Shown here: positions 35,672-45,060 of the stretch, in pieces
How positions within the stretch are numbered: position 1 is the stretch's first letter
Layout: every line of letters starts with the position of its first letter
NCBI GenBank assembly: GCA_963839095.1
Contig: CAWIUF010000035.1
Coordinates: forward strand, 1-64,000
DNA: 64,000 nt
Source: Palsa-504 sp963839095
GTDB taxonomy: Bacteria > Actinomycetota > Actinomycetes > Streptosporangiales > Streptosporangiaceae
Direction: 5' to 3'
Translations under genes and position numbers: made by a program
The notes under the pieces: generated by a model
Databases searched by the model: none
Told to the model about the DNA's origin: nothing
The model's input: only the letters and a program-made list of their open reading frames with translations

Positions 35672-37405
35672 ATGACCGGTGCCGTCTGGGATGAGGAATT
35701 CTTCCGCCGCCGTGCGGCGGGCGGGTCAGGTACGGCTGAGTCCACCGCTATCACGCCCGTCACGCCTGCGCATGCGACGATGGCCGGGTTGCTGCTGGCC
35801 CGGGCCGAGGACGATAACACCGCGCTGCTCTTCGAGGATCAGCGGTGGAGCTGGCGCGAGCTGCTGGGGGAAGCGGCCACCCGTTCGGTGCTGATGATGA
35901 AGGTGCGGCCGGAAGGAAGGGCCTGGCACATTGGCGTGCTGCTGGAGAATACGCCCGAGTACGTGTTCCTCATCGCCGGCGCGGCCCTGTGCGGGGCGAC
36001 CGTGGTCGGCATCAACCCGACCCGGCGCGGGGCCGAGCTGGCCGCCGACATCCGCGGGACCGACTGCGCGGTGATCGTGACCGACGGGGCCTACGGCGGG
36101 CTGCTGGACGGTCTTTCCGATGTACCGCGGATCCTGGACGCGGGCGGGGCCGAGTACGCCGGGCTGCTCGCGGATGGTCGCGGGGCGGCCGCGGCGGCGA
36201 CGGCGGAGGGGCTCGATCCGCGGTCGGCGCTGCTGCTGCTGTTCACGTCCGGGTCGACGGGGGCACCGAAGGCGGTGATCTGCTCGACCGGCCGGTGGGC
36301 GTTCATCTGCCAGGTCAACCCGATCGCGTTCAGCTCCGACGACGTGGCCTACAACGCGATGCCGATCTTCCACGGCAACGCGCTGATGAGCGCGCTCGGC
36401 CCGTGCATCGCCAACGGCGCGGCGTTCGCGCTGCGCCGCCGGTTCTCCGCCTCCGGGTTCCGGCCCGACATCCGCCGGTTCGGCGCGACCTTCTTCAACT
36501 ACGTCGGCCGGTCGCTGGCCTACATCCTGGCTCAGCCGGAGCATCCGTCGGAGTCGGATAACCGGCTGCGCTTCGGCTTCGGCACCGAGGCCTCGCCGCG
36601 GGACCGCGCGGAGTTCTCGCGCCGGTACGGCTGCCCGCTGCTGGAGTCGTACGGCTCGTCCGAGGGCACCTGCTACATGATCTGCACGCCGGGCACGCCC
36701 GAGGGCGCGCTCGGCGTCCCGCAGCAGGGGTTCACGGTAGAGATCGTCGGTGCTAGCGGCGAAGTCTGCCCGCCGGCCCGCTTCGATGCTGACGGGGTGC
36801 TGCTCAACGCCGAGGAGGCGATCGGCGAGATCGTCTCGCGCGGCGCCGCGGCGCGCTTCGAGGGCTACTACAACAACCCGGAGGCCGGGCGGGACCGGCT
36901 GCGGGACGGCGACTTCTGGACCGGTGACCTCGGCTATCGCGATCCGGAGGGCTTCTTCTGGTACGCCGGGCGGACGGCGGACTGGCTGCGGGTGGACTCG
37001 GAGAACTTCGCGGCGGCCTCGGTCGAGCGGATCCTTCTCCGCTTCCCCGGCGTGACGGCGGCCGCTGTTTATCCCGTTCCCGATCCGGTCACTGGCGACC
37101 AGGTGATGGCGGCGCTCGAGTGCCCCGGCGGCGCGTTCGACCCGGGCGCGTTCTTGTCCTTTCTCGGTTCTCAGCCCGACCTGGGCACTAAGCAGGCGCC
37201 GCGTCTTGTCCGGGTGACCGCACGGCTGCCGGAAACGGCGACCCATAAGATCAGCAAGCCTTTGCTGCGCCGCCTGCTGTGGCATGGCGAGGATCCGGTC
37301 TACGAGTTTTTCGGTGGGGGCTACGTGCTGATGACGGACGACCGCAAGGGCGCCCTGGAGGCGGAATTCGCGCGGCACGGCCGGGATCAGTTCCTCCGGC
37401 TTTGA
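35672..37405 (+). CDS. FadD17-like acyl-CoA synthetase
   Basis: 577 residues, undamaged. It carries the ANL P-loop LLFTSGSTGAPKAV, ESYGSSEGTCYMI (A5), FWTGDLGYRDPEGFFWYAGR with the adenylate-binding Asp, the hinge DWLRVDSEN, and a C-terminal HKISKPLLRR with the catalytic Lys. Its detailed text (HIGVLLENTPEYVFLIAGAA, INPTRRGAELAADI, FSASGFRPDIRRFGATFFNY) closely resembles mycobacterial FadD17, a steroid side-chain CoA ligase as I recall it. A KstR box just upstream strengthens the steroid link. No other steroid genes are in the window, so it could be an isolated member of that regulon. Confidence 0.85.
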   Translation: MTGAVWDEEFFRRRAAGGSGTAESTAITPVTPAHATMAGLLLARAEDDNTALLFEDQRWSWRELLGEAATRSVLMMKVRPEGRAWHIGVLLENTPEYVFLIAGAALCGATVVGINPTRRGAELAADIRGTDCAVIVTDGAYGGLLDGLSDVPRILDAGGAEYAGLLADGRGAAAAATAEGLDPRSALLLLFTSGSTGAPKAVICSTGRWAFICQVNPIAFSSDDVAYNAMPIFHGNALMSALGPCIANGAAFALRRRFSASGFRPDIRRFGATFFNYVGRSLAYILAQPEHPSESDNRLRFGFGTEASPRDRAEFSRRYGCPLLESYGSSEGTCYMICTPGTPEGALGVPQQGFTVEIVGASGEVCPPARFDADGVLLNAEEAIGEIVSRGAAARFEGYYNNPEAGRDRLRDGDFWTGDLGYRDPEGFFWYAGRTADWLRVDSENFAAASVERILLRFPGVTAAAVYPVPDPVTGDQVMAALECPGGAFDPGAFLSFLGSQPDLGTKQAPRLVRVTARLPETATHKISKPLLRRLLWHGEDPVYEFFGGGYVLMTDDRKGALEAEFARHGRDQFLRL

Positions 37406-37472
37406 CCGGACTTACTCCCGGCCGCCTCTGGTCATGTGAGGAGAGGTTACGATGCGCTTTGGGGAGTGAAAG

Positions 37473-40170
37473 ATGAGCAGCAGGCGACGCCGGCTCGATC
37501 CTGTGGGGCCGTTCGGCAATCCGGACGGGTCACGAGCCGACATCGAGGACGTCCTCAGCGAGTTCGTCGACTTCGGCGGGAATCCGGCCTACGGCCACCT
37601 CGCGACCCGGGCCAACGACTCCAAGGTGCGGGTCATCGTCGGCAAGCTCGGCGCGGGCAAGACGGTCTACCTGCGGCGCCTCCAGGATTTCCAGTCGCAC
37701 CAGGACTCGGTCTACGCCGACGTGCCGCAGCAGAGCCTGCCCAAGACCGAGGTCATCGTCAAGGCGTGCCAGTGGTTCTCGGACAGCGTCCTGGTCGAGA
37801 AGTGGATGCAGATCTGGGAGCGGGCGATCATGCGGGCGCTGGCCTCGCACCTGCTGCGCCGGCCCGAGCTGCGCCAGCAGCTGCGCGACGAGCAGGCCGA
37901 TGAGCTCGAGCGGTCCTACGCCCGGCTGATCTCCGACTCCCGCCGGCCCCGGTCGATCTACAGCGAAGTACGCGACATCATCAACGAGCGGAACACGGCC
38001 CACCAGCTGTCCGCCTACCTCGACGACCCGCTCTGGGACGACCTCGAGGACCTGCTGGGCGAGGTCATCGGCCAGTGCAAGCCGGTCTACTTCTACCTCG
38101 ACGCGATCGACGAGGAGTTCAGCCACGCCCCGATGTACTGGCTCCGGTGCCAGGAGGGCTTGTTCTACCAGGTCATGAGGCTGCTCCGGGATCACAAGCT
38201 GGGCGGTCGGCTGCACGTGGTCGTCTGCATCAGGGACATCGTCATGTCGTCGGTGTACCGGTCCGAGCACGCGCCGCGGTACTACAACGAGCCGCACATC
38301 CGCGTCCTGACCTGGGACCGGATCTCGCTGCTCTACCTGCTCGGGCAGAAGCTGCAGCGGCTGCCGCCGTCGCTGCTGATGCGCCGCGCCGCCAGCGGCC
38401 CCCCGTCGATCAGGGACTGGCTCGGGATCGAGGGCGACTGGAACGGGCCCGACGGCGACGGCACCATCGAGGACTACCTGCTGCACCACACCCGGCTGAT
38501 CCCGCGCGACATCATCTCGCTCGGCAACGAGCTGAGCGAGGAGGTGCTGCGGCAGAAGCAGGCGGGCCGCGGCAGCGTGCCGCATGAGGCCATCGAGGCG
38601 GTGGTGCAGCGCAGCGCCAAGCGGTTCGGCGACTCCCAGCTCGCCCAGTGCGCCAACCAGATCTCCTCGGACCTGATGCCGCAGGGGGCCGCCCTGCACG
38701 ACTACTCCGAGCTGTTCACCAGCACCCAGGCCTACATCAGCGGCACGCAGGAGGATGTCAGGTCGTTCGTCCGGATGATCGGCGTGGACCGGTTCTCGCG
38801 CGGGGACCTCGACGCGCTCCAGGAAGTAGCCGACCTGCACTTCGAGCGGGCGACCAACCTCGCCACCGTGCTGTGGCAGAACGGCCTGCTCGGGTACATC
38901 GACGAGGCCGGGCGGCGGCGGTACTACTCGATGGGCGACATCGAGCAGTTCCACTTCCCGCCCGAGGTGGACACCTACGTGCTGCACCCGTGCCTGGTGT
39001 ACGCGGTGGGGGGCATCCGGCACGTGCCGGAGGGCACCGCTGATCGCCCGCCACACCGTGCCGTACGCGCCCGGCGAGCGCAGCGGCCGTTCGGGGGTGG
39101 CGGGCGCCGCGTCACGCCCGCGCGTTGCTGCTGCCGTCGGCGTCGCCCGCGCTGCTGCCTTCGGGCCTTCGGGCCTGGCCTCAGGACTGGCTTCGGGGTT
39201 CTGGCTTCGGGTCGCAGCCAGGGGCTTCCTGAGCCGGACCCGGAGGAGGTGCGGTCCTCGGCCGGGACCAAGCCGCGCGACTACGCGGTCGGCGACATCA
39301 TCGACGGCCGCTTCGAGATCCTCCAGGTCGTCGGGCGAGGCGGCTTCTCGAAGGTCTACCGCGTCCGCGACGACGTCGAGGACGAGGAGCGCGCGATCAA
39401 GCTCTTCGACAACGCCGCCGGGTACCAGGCCGTGCGCCGCGAGATCGGCGCCCTGCGGAAGATCCAGCACCCCAACGTGGTGAAGGTGTTCTGGGCCGGC
39501 AAGACGCGCGACGGCGAGTGGTATCTCATCACCGAGTTCCTCGACGGGGAATCACTCGACGAGTTCGCCACCGGAAGGAGGAGCCTGCGCGACCGGGAGG
39601 CCGTCGACGTGGCGCTCGACCTGCTGGACGCGCTCGTCGCCTTTCACCCGGACGCGGCCCGCATCAAGCAGCTCGAGGCTCAGCGCCAGGTCGCGGGCGA
39701 CCTGACCGAAGCCGAGTCGCGCGAGCTGGCGGACCTGCAGAACAGCGGGCTGGTCCACCGCGACATCAAGCCGCTCAACGTGGTGCTCACCCGCACCGGG
39801 GCGAAACTGCTCGACTTCAACATCGCCTCCCGGGTCGGCGATCCGGTGCATACGCAGTCGGGCACGCCGCCGTATCAGCCGCCCGACGCCGGGCTGGACC
39901 GCTGGGACGTCTCCACCGACCTGTTCGCCGTCGGCGTGCTGCTCTACCGGCTGCTGGGCAACGGCCACCACCCGTTCCCGCACGCGATGCCGATGGCCGG
40001 CGTGCCGGTGACCGACCCGAGAACGATCCGCCCCGACCTCGACCGGGCCCTGGCGGGATTCCTGGTCACGGCGTGCGCGCCGGCCAGTGCTGACCGGTTC
40101 GCTACGGCGGCTGAGATGCGGGTCGCCTTGCGCGAGATCCGCGCTGGGCTTTTATCGTTGCCGTCTGGTT
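37473..40170 (+). CDS. P-loop ATPase joined to an atypical Ser/Thr protein kinase (end uncertain)
   Basis: One open frame encodes two domains. Residues 1-520 are a P-loop ATPase: Walker A GKLGAGKT (57-64), Walker B VYFYLDAIDEEF (205-216), then a helical C-terminal part with PRDIISLGNELSEEVL. After a low-complexity linker (about 39040-39260, probably displaced in frame) comes a kinase from residue about 606: VGRGGFSKVYRV, AIKLF, catalytic HRDIKPLN, and DFN in place of DFG, then SGTPPYQPPD. It could be two genes, since GTG 39250 follows GGAGGAG. No natural stop is seen; the frame runs antisense into remnants beyond 40170. Possibly a defence or signalling pair; function unknown. Confidence 0.7.
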
Positions 40171-40171
40171 T

Positions 40172-40603
40172 TCAGCCGTCGACGACGGCGAGGATCCGCC
40201 ACTGGTCGGGGACGCCCTTCAGCTCGTGGGAGCCGCGGTCCTCGAACTGCAGGCCGGATCCCGCGACCAGGTCGCGCACCGTGGAGCTGACCAGGACCTC
40301 GCTCGCGCCGGCCAGGGCCGACACCCGGGCGCCGATGTGGACGGCGATGCCGCGGACCGCGTCCCCGGCCACCTCGACCTCGCCGGTGTGCAGGCCGGCC
40401 CGGATCTCGATGCCGAGCGAGCGGACGGCGCGGACGGCGGCGGACGCGCACCGGACGGCGCGGCCAGGACCGTCGAACACCGCGAGGAAGCCGTCGCCGG
40501 CCGTGTCGACCTCGCGGCCCCGGAAACGGGCCAGCTCACCGCGGACGAGTGCGTGGTGGCGCTCGAGCAGGTCCCCCCACCTCCCGTATCCGGCACCCAT
40601 CAT
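40172..40603 (-). pseudogene. C-terminal part of an adenylate/guanylate cyclase domain
   Basis: 143 codons beginning RWGDLLERHHALVRGELARF and containing REVDTAGDGFLAVFDGPGRA, IEIRAGLHTGEVEVAGDAVR, VHIGARVSALAGASEVLVS and FEDRGSHELKGVPDQWRI: the class III cyclase domain from its second metal-binding region to the end. The first strand with the metal Asp (normally TDIVGST-like) and any N-terminal hydrolase domain are missing. The only ATGs precede a truncated domain, so it is a 5'-deleted relic. It touches the damaged end of the kinase gene, as if one rearrangement cut both. Confidence 0.7.
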
Positions 40604-40655
40604 GCATCATCTGCCGTCGCGGCCGCTAGGACTCCAGGTCCAGCGGACCTGGAGG

Positions 40656-41532
40656 TCAGCGTGCCGTCCAGGGGCGGAGCTTGTCGGGGTTGCGGACGGC
40701 CCAGATGTGCTTGATCCGGTCGCCGTCGACGTCGAACGCGAACACCGTCACGGTGACGCCGTCCTGCTGGGCTACCAGGCCGGGCTGGCCGTTGACCGTG
40801 CGCTCCAGGATCGTCACGTTTCTGGGGCTCCGTTCGGCCAGGTCGACAATGTAGCGCGCGATCTGCTCGCTGCCCTCGATCGGGTGCAGCGCGGCGGGGG
40901 CGAGGCCGCCGCCGTCGGCGGTCACGGTGGCGCCGGGGTCGAGGAGCCCGATGAGGGCGCCGATGTCCTTGGCTGCCCAGGCCTGCTTGAAGTCCCTGAC
41001 GATGGCCGGCCTGCCGGGCCGTGGGGGTCATCGCAGGAGACTGCGACGACTGGATGCGGCGGCGGGCGGAGGAGGCTAGCTGGCGGCAGGCCGCCGGGGT
41101 CCGGCCGGCGATCTCGGCCACCTCGGCGAAGGGGTAGCCGAAGACGTCGTGCAGGATGAACGCGACGCGCTCGGCCGGGGTCATCGACTCGAGCACGACG
41201 AGGAAGGCCATGTTGACCGACTCGTCCAGCGTGACCCGGTCGGCCGGGTCGGCCGTGATGTCACCCGGGCGCCATTCGGCCGGTTCGGGCAGCGGCTCGG
41301 GGACCCATTCGCCCACGTAACGCTCCCGCCGGGCCCGGGCCGAGCCCAGCAGGTCGAGGCAGATGCGGCTGGCGACCTTCGTCAGCCAGGCGCCCGGGGA
41401 CTCGATGGCTTCCTGCTGCGGCCGGGACATGGCGTACCAGCGGGCGTAGGTCTCCTGCACCACATCCTCGGCATCGGCGAGGGAGCCGAGCAGCCGGTAG
41501 GCGAGGTTGAGCAGCTGGCGCCGCTCGCTCAT
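40656..41532 (-). CDS. ECF41/SigJ-type sigma factor with C-terminal SnoaL-like domain, one frame change
   Basis: About 291 residues. Regions 2 and 4 are clear: LLNLAYRLLGSLADAEDVVQ, SPGAWLTKVASRICLDLLGS, MTPAERVAFILHDVFGYPFA and IAGRTPAACRQLASSARRRI. After a frame change near 41025 the NTF2-like domain follows (DPGATVTADGGGL, VDGDRIKHIWAVRNPDKLRP) with the NPxKL motif that marks the ECF41 group. In that group the C-terminal domain controls the sigma factor's activity. ATG 41532 is used; homologues usually have a few more residues, and the direct repeat GGAGACCAGCAGCC just upstream may have disturbed the start. Confidence 0.8.
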
Positions 41533-41770
41533 GATCGCGCTCAGGTCCGGGCTGGGCTGCTGGTCTCCCGGCTGCTGGTCTCCGGGCCGGGGATCGGGTG
41601 CTCACGATGCCGTCCTTCCCTGGTCGTATCTGCCCTTACCAGTCCGACGAGACAGCATGCCGGATTGTGAGGCGGCGCACCGCCTGACATTCCGGTGAGG
41701 TGCGCCGTCGTAATGCTCAGAGGCCGGCCGGCACCAGCCTGGCCAGTTCGGATGAAAGGCAGGGGAATCG

Positions 41771-42226
41771 ATGAGGGACCTTGAGGTCATCGCGGATCGC
41801 GTGGAGGTCGAGGCGCTGCGCGGCGAGTTCACTGACGCGGCGATGATGCGCGACTACGGCCGCCTCGCCGGGCTGTTCACGGCCGACGGCGTGCTGCGGA
41901 TCCCCGACGCCAGCATCGAACTGGCCGGGCAGGATGAGATCCGCACCTGGGGTGAGCGGGTACCCATGGTCGTGGAACTCTTCGTGCAGACCACGCACCC
42001 GGGCGTGATCCGGCTTGACGGCGACACCGCGTCCGGCCGTGCGTACATGTCCGAGCTCATCCGCCTGCGCGACGGCAGCTCGCACCTGAACTACGCCATC
42101 TACCACGACCGGTACCGGCGCACCCCGGACGGCTGGCGGTTCACCGAGCGCGTCTACGAGATCAGGTACCTCGACACCACGGCGCTGGCGGGCTCGGCGC
42201 CCCGGGCGGCCGCGGACGCACGCTGA
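41771..42226 (+). CDS. NTF2/SnoaL-like protein (SnoaL_4 type)
   Basis: 151 residues, intact. VEVEALRGEFTDAAMMRDYG, RLAGLFTADGVLRIPDASIE, GDTASGRAYMSELIRLRDGS and DRYRRTPDGWRFTERVYEIR form the alpha+beta barrel of polyketide cyclase or dehydratase-like enzymes. Substrates cannot be inferred. It stands alone, upstream of a strong hairpin terminator and convergent with the 33-residue gene. Its position next to a SigJ gene, which carries a similar fold as a domain, may be coincidence. Confidence 0.78.
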   Translation: MRDLEVIADRVEVEALRGEFTDAAMMRDYGRLAGLFTADGVLRIPDASIELAGQDEIRTWGERVPMVVELFVQTTHPGVIRLDGDTASGRAYMSELIRLRDGSSHLNYAIYHDRYRRTPDGWRFTERVYEIRYLDTTALAGSAPRAAADAR

Positions 42227-42239
42227 TGCCGGAAAATGC

Positions 42240-42273
42240 GTTAGCCGGCCGGGCATAGGCTCGGCCGGCTAAC
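42240..42273. terminator. Strong bidirectional hairpin terminator
   Basis: Perfect 12-bp arms GTTAGCCGGCCG / CGGCCGGCTAAC around a ten-base loop, 13 bases after the SnoaL-like stop and between convergent genes. It is one of the longest perfect hairpins in the window. Confidence 0.8.
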
Positions 42274-42343
42274 GGCTGGCTGGTGCGGGCTCTGGATCCG
42301 GATCGGGAATCCGGCCCGGCGCCGGGCGCCACTGGCCCCGGGG

Positions 42344-42445
42344 TCAGAAGTGCTCGGGGGTGTGACGCGCGCTGGCCACACGGGACTGGGCGTAGTTGGC
42401 CTCGGCGATGAAGCGGCGGATACGAGCCAGTACGTTGCGGTTCAT
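42344..42445 (-). CDS. 33-residue peptide gene
   Basis: ATG 42445 to TGA 42344 encodes MNRNVLARIRRFIAEANYAQ followed by SRVASARHTPEHF. GAGGAGG lies at an ideal distance upstream (reverse of 42450-42456), and the peptide is basic and helical at its N-terminus. Similar tiny proteins with R-I-R-R-F-I-A-E-A-N are, to my recollection, widespread and unnamed in actinomycetes; I cannot check this. Codon use is consistent with coding. Function unknown. Confidence 0.6.
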   Translation of the reverse strand: MNRNVLARIRRFIAEANYAQSRVASARHTPEHF

Positions 42446-42639
42446 TGTTCCTCCTCGGTTTCCCGGCCATCTCTTCGCCGGTAACTATGAGTCTCGTCGT
42501 AAGACCCCCCGTAGGGCATCGGAGGAAAGCCCTATATTGCCTGCTGAGGGGGCCTTAGGCGGGGCCCGGACCGGCTTACGTCCGGACTTAGCTCGTAGGT
42601 AGCAGCGAGGCGGTCCCGACCTGACCGCCGACCCGCAGG

Positions 42640-44715
42640 TCAGATGGGGTATTCGGTGGGTCCGGTGGTGTACTGGCGGCCCGCCGGGGTGGTCCAGGTG
42701 AAGGTCCCGTCGGGGTGCTGTTCGACTTTCCAGCGGGGGTCTTGCTTGAGCTGATGGTCGTGCCGGCACTTCGGGACCGCCGTTGCAAAGGCACGTGCGG
42801 CCGCCTGTGTCGTAGGGGATGTTGTGCTCGAAGTCGGCGCGGGTGGAGGGGCGTCCGCACATCGGGGCCGGTGCAGGTGGCGTGCCGGATCTGGGTCAGG
42901 TGCCGGAGCTTGGTGCCGGGGTCGTGGCCGTGGGCCTGGTAGCGGTGGTCGCAGGGCCCGGCGGGGATGGGGTGGATGTCGATGATCCAGGCCCGCTGGC
43001 CGGGGACCCCGGTGGTGAACCGCCAGGTGCCGTATCCGCCGGGCGGCCCGGGGCCGGTGCGGGTGAGGGTGAACCCGGTGCTGGTGGTGCCGGGCGGGCT
43101 GGTGCCGCCGGGCGGTCCTCGTTTGCGCTGCCTGGCGTGGCTGCGGGGTTCGGGCCGGGCGCAGGCGTGGCCGGCGGCGCGGCCCCGGTGGTCGGTGACG
43201 GTCAGGCACCAGGTCGTCCGGGGTTGGCTGCCGAGGCGGTGGCGAGGTCGCGGGCCTGCCACGGGTCGACCGGGCCGAGGCCGTCGAGCAGGCCGGGCCG
43301 GTCGGCGAGGCCGAGCAGGGTGGCCAGCGGGATGGTGAGGTGGTTCCGGCCGGCGAACCCGGCCGGGTACCCGCCGGGCTCCCGGCAGGGGCCGGACCTG
43401 CACCGGGGACCGGGCCTGGCCCGCGCCGGAGCCGGGTGCCTGGTGCGGCCCGGCGGGGTGGTCCGCGCCGGCATCGTGCGGGGTGGTGCCGCGGGAGGCG
43501 GCGGGGCGGGAGTCCTGGTTCAGCAGCAGGTCGGTCAGGGCGCGGGCGCGGAGCAGGTCCATGCCGCCCTCCACCCCGGCGGCCTGGAGCTCGCGGGCCC
43601 ACCAGGTGATCCGCTGGTCCATCGCCAGGACATGAGCGGCCGGGAGTTCCCGCCCGGCCAGGCCCGCGTTGCCGGAGTCTTCCCGCCACCGTTCCACCCG
43701 GGCGGCCCGGGCGCCGTGCTCGCGCCGCTTCTTCGCCTTGGCCGGGTTGACCTGCGCGGCGGCCAGGGCGGCGGCGCGGCGCAGCGCGGCCGGGCTCAGG
43801 TCCCGGGCCCGGCCCAGGATCAGCTGCTCGGCCTGGCGGGCCTCGTCCGGGTCCAGCAGCGCCAGTCTGCCGGGCGATGACCTGCACCTTGGAGTGGCGC
43901 AGCAGCCCGTCCCGGAACAGCGCCCGGGTGCGGGGGAGCTTGACCTCCAGGTCATGGGCCAGGGACAGCACCCCGTCCGCCACGGGCCGGTTCTCCGCCA
44001 GCGCCCACTTGATCTCGTCGCCGGCCGAGTCCAGGTACGCCTCCGGCATCCGGGCCCGCCCCGCGAGCGTGCAGCCGGGAGCGGGACGCCGCCGGATCAG
44101 CTCGGCCGCGGCGGCGTGCTTGAGGTAGCAGACGGCGGCCTCGGCCCGGTCGGCGGCGGTGATCAGCCCGATGATCTCGTCCTCGGACGCTTCACCCAGC
44201 CGGCCGCTGTCGACGGCGGTCTCGATGAAAGCGTGCAGGGCCGCTGACCCGGGCGCGGCATCGAGGCACTCCCCGGCGCCGAACCCGCCGGCCGGGCCGC
44301 CGACGACGCCGGGGACACGGTCCGCCGACCCGGGCAGTCCCGGCCCGCGCGGACCCCGCTTACGCGCCTGGTCCGCGGCTACCCTCCCGGCCAGCTCCGC
44401 GGTCTCTGCCCGGGCCAGGAACTGCTCGTCCGCGGAACGCTCCGCCGCGAACCGGCCAGTCTCGGCCTCGATCGCGGCCAGGTCCTCATCCGGCGGCAGG
44501 ACGCTGCCCTCCGGGTCCAGATACTCCTCCTCATCATCCTCGGGCGGCTCGACCTCATCCAGGCTGGCGGCCAGCAGCGCTTCCCACTCGGCGGGAGACA
44601 TCGGATCGGGGCGGGTGATCACCGGCTCCCAAGACTCCGGCTCAGGCTGCGCACCGGGCGGCGGCAGGCCCCGCCCGGAGTCGCAGGAGCCGGTCCTTGA
44701 GGCATTGGCCGCCAC
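42640..44715 (-). CDS. DUF222/HNH endonuclease (13E12 repeat family), four or more frame changes
   Basis: About 690 residues. An acidic, Pro-rich N-terminus (EPPEDDEEEYLDPEGSVLPP) leads to the DUF222 domain: SEDEIIGLITAADRAEAAVC, MPEAYLDSAGDEIKWALAEN, LPRTRALFRDGLLRHSKVQV, then in other frames DEARQAEQLILGRARDLSPA and AMDQRITWWARELQAAGVEG. The C-terminal HNH is C-G-R-P-S-T-R-A-D-F-E-H-N-I-P-Y-D then CNGG, C-R-H-D-H-Q-L-K-Q. This multicopy actinobacterial family is suspected to be mobile, its role unproven. The many frame breaks may be real decay, since such copies are often degenerate. Confidence 0.78.
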   Translation of the reverse strand: MAANASRTGSCDSGRGLPPPGAQPEPESWEPVITRPDPMSPAEWEALLAASLDEVEPPEDDEEEYLDPEGSVLPPDEDLAAIEAETGRFAAERSADEQFLARAETAELAGRVAADQARKRGPRGPGLPGSADRVPGVVGGPAGGFGAGECLDAAPGSAALHAFIETAVDSGRLGEASEDEIIGLITAADRAEAAVCYLKHAAAAELIRRRPAPGCTLAGRARMPEAYLDSAGDEIKWALAENRPVADGVLSLAHDLEVKLPRTRALFRDGLLRHSKVQVIARQTGAAGPGRGPPGRAADPGPGPGPEPGRAAPRRRPGRRAGQPGQGEEAARARRPGRPGGTVAGRLRQRGPGRAGTPGRSCPGDGPADHLVGPRAPGRRGGGRHGPAPRPRPDRPAAEPGLPPRRLPRHHPARCRRGPPRRAAPGTRLRRGPGPVPGAGPAPAGSPAGTRPGSPAGTTSPSRWPPCSASPTGPACSTASARSTRGRPATSPPPRQPTPDDLVPDRHRPPGPRRRPRLRPARTPQPRQAAQTRTARRHQPARHHQHRVHPHPHRPRAARRIRHLAVHHRGPRPAGLDHRHPPHPRRALRPPLPGPRPRPRHQAPAPDPDPARHLHRPRCADAPPPAPTSSTTSPTTQAAARAFATAVPKCRHDHQLKQDPRWKVEQHPDGTFTWTTPAGRQYTTGPTEYPI

Positions 44716-45060
44716 CCGTTCGGAAGGAAGTTATCTCGAACACTATACCGAACATCAGTGTCATTTTCCAGCTAATTTCTTTGAATAGAAAAAAGAAACT
44801 ATTGTGCTGGCGATGATAGAGGAGGTGAATTTGGAGACTGCAAAGCTGATGGTGGAGTTGATGCGCCAGTGACTTGTGTTAGCGGTCGGCCTTAGCAGGA
44901 TCCGGCCTCGCGCACGGCGAGGTCGGCTTCGGCCGCGTCGAGGTGCTGGTCAGCTTTGGTAAGCGGACCGGTCTCAGCACGGCGCCAGGCAGAAAACCTG
45001 TCGCTCTGGGGGCCCTTCGTCGTGCACCATATTCAGGCTGGTTTCTCGGAATAGGAACAA
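44716..45060. other. A/T-richer gap with a mini-ORF before an ABC exporter
   Basis: About 345 bases without a standard gene. The segment 44735-44835 is clearly more A/T-rich than its surroundings and contains ACACT...AGTGT and an A-tract (GAAAAAAG-like). A 20-codon frame lies at 44813-44872. The rest (44873-45060) shows only GC-rich inverted fragments and the exporter's upstream region; AATAGGAAC just before 45061 is a weak ribosome-binding site. Confidence 0.55.
44813..44872 (+). CDS. Possible 19-residue leader peptide
   Basis: ATG 44813 to TGA 44872 encodes MIEEVNLETAKLMVELMRQ. Inside it, AGGAGGTGA (44820-44828), a perfect complement to the 16S rRNA end, stands five bases before an in-frame TTG (44831), so the shorter form LETAKLMVELMRQ could be the translated one. 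The A/T-rich context and lack of similarity to anything I know keep this speculative. A leader or signalling peptide for the exporter is imaginable. Confidence 0.3.
   Translation: MIEEVNLETAKLMVELMRQ

Noticed and set aside
37452..37469. A five-codon upstream frame (MRFGE) before the ATPase-kinase gene
   Set aside because: Too short to separate from chance, although GAGGAG precedes it.
37530..39470. A 646-codon minus-strand frame under the ATPase-kinase gene
   Set aside because: Composition is that of a reverse-complement shadow; all catalytic motifs lie on the plus strand.
40170..41159. Continuation of the ATPase-kinase frame to 41159
   Set aside because: Beyond 40170 the frame is antisense to the cyclase relic and the SigJ gene and has no domain; it is open only because of high GC.
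42640..44715. Transposon or intein interpretation of the DUF222-HNH gene
   Set aside because: No terminal inverted repeats, target duplication or split host gene are visible, so it is listed only as an HNH family gene.
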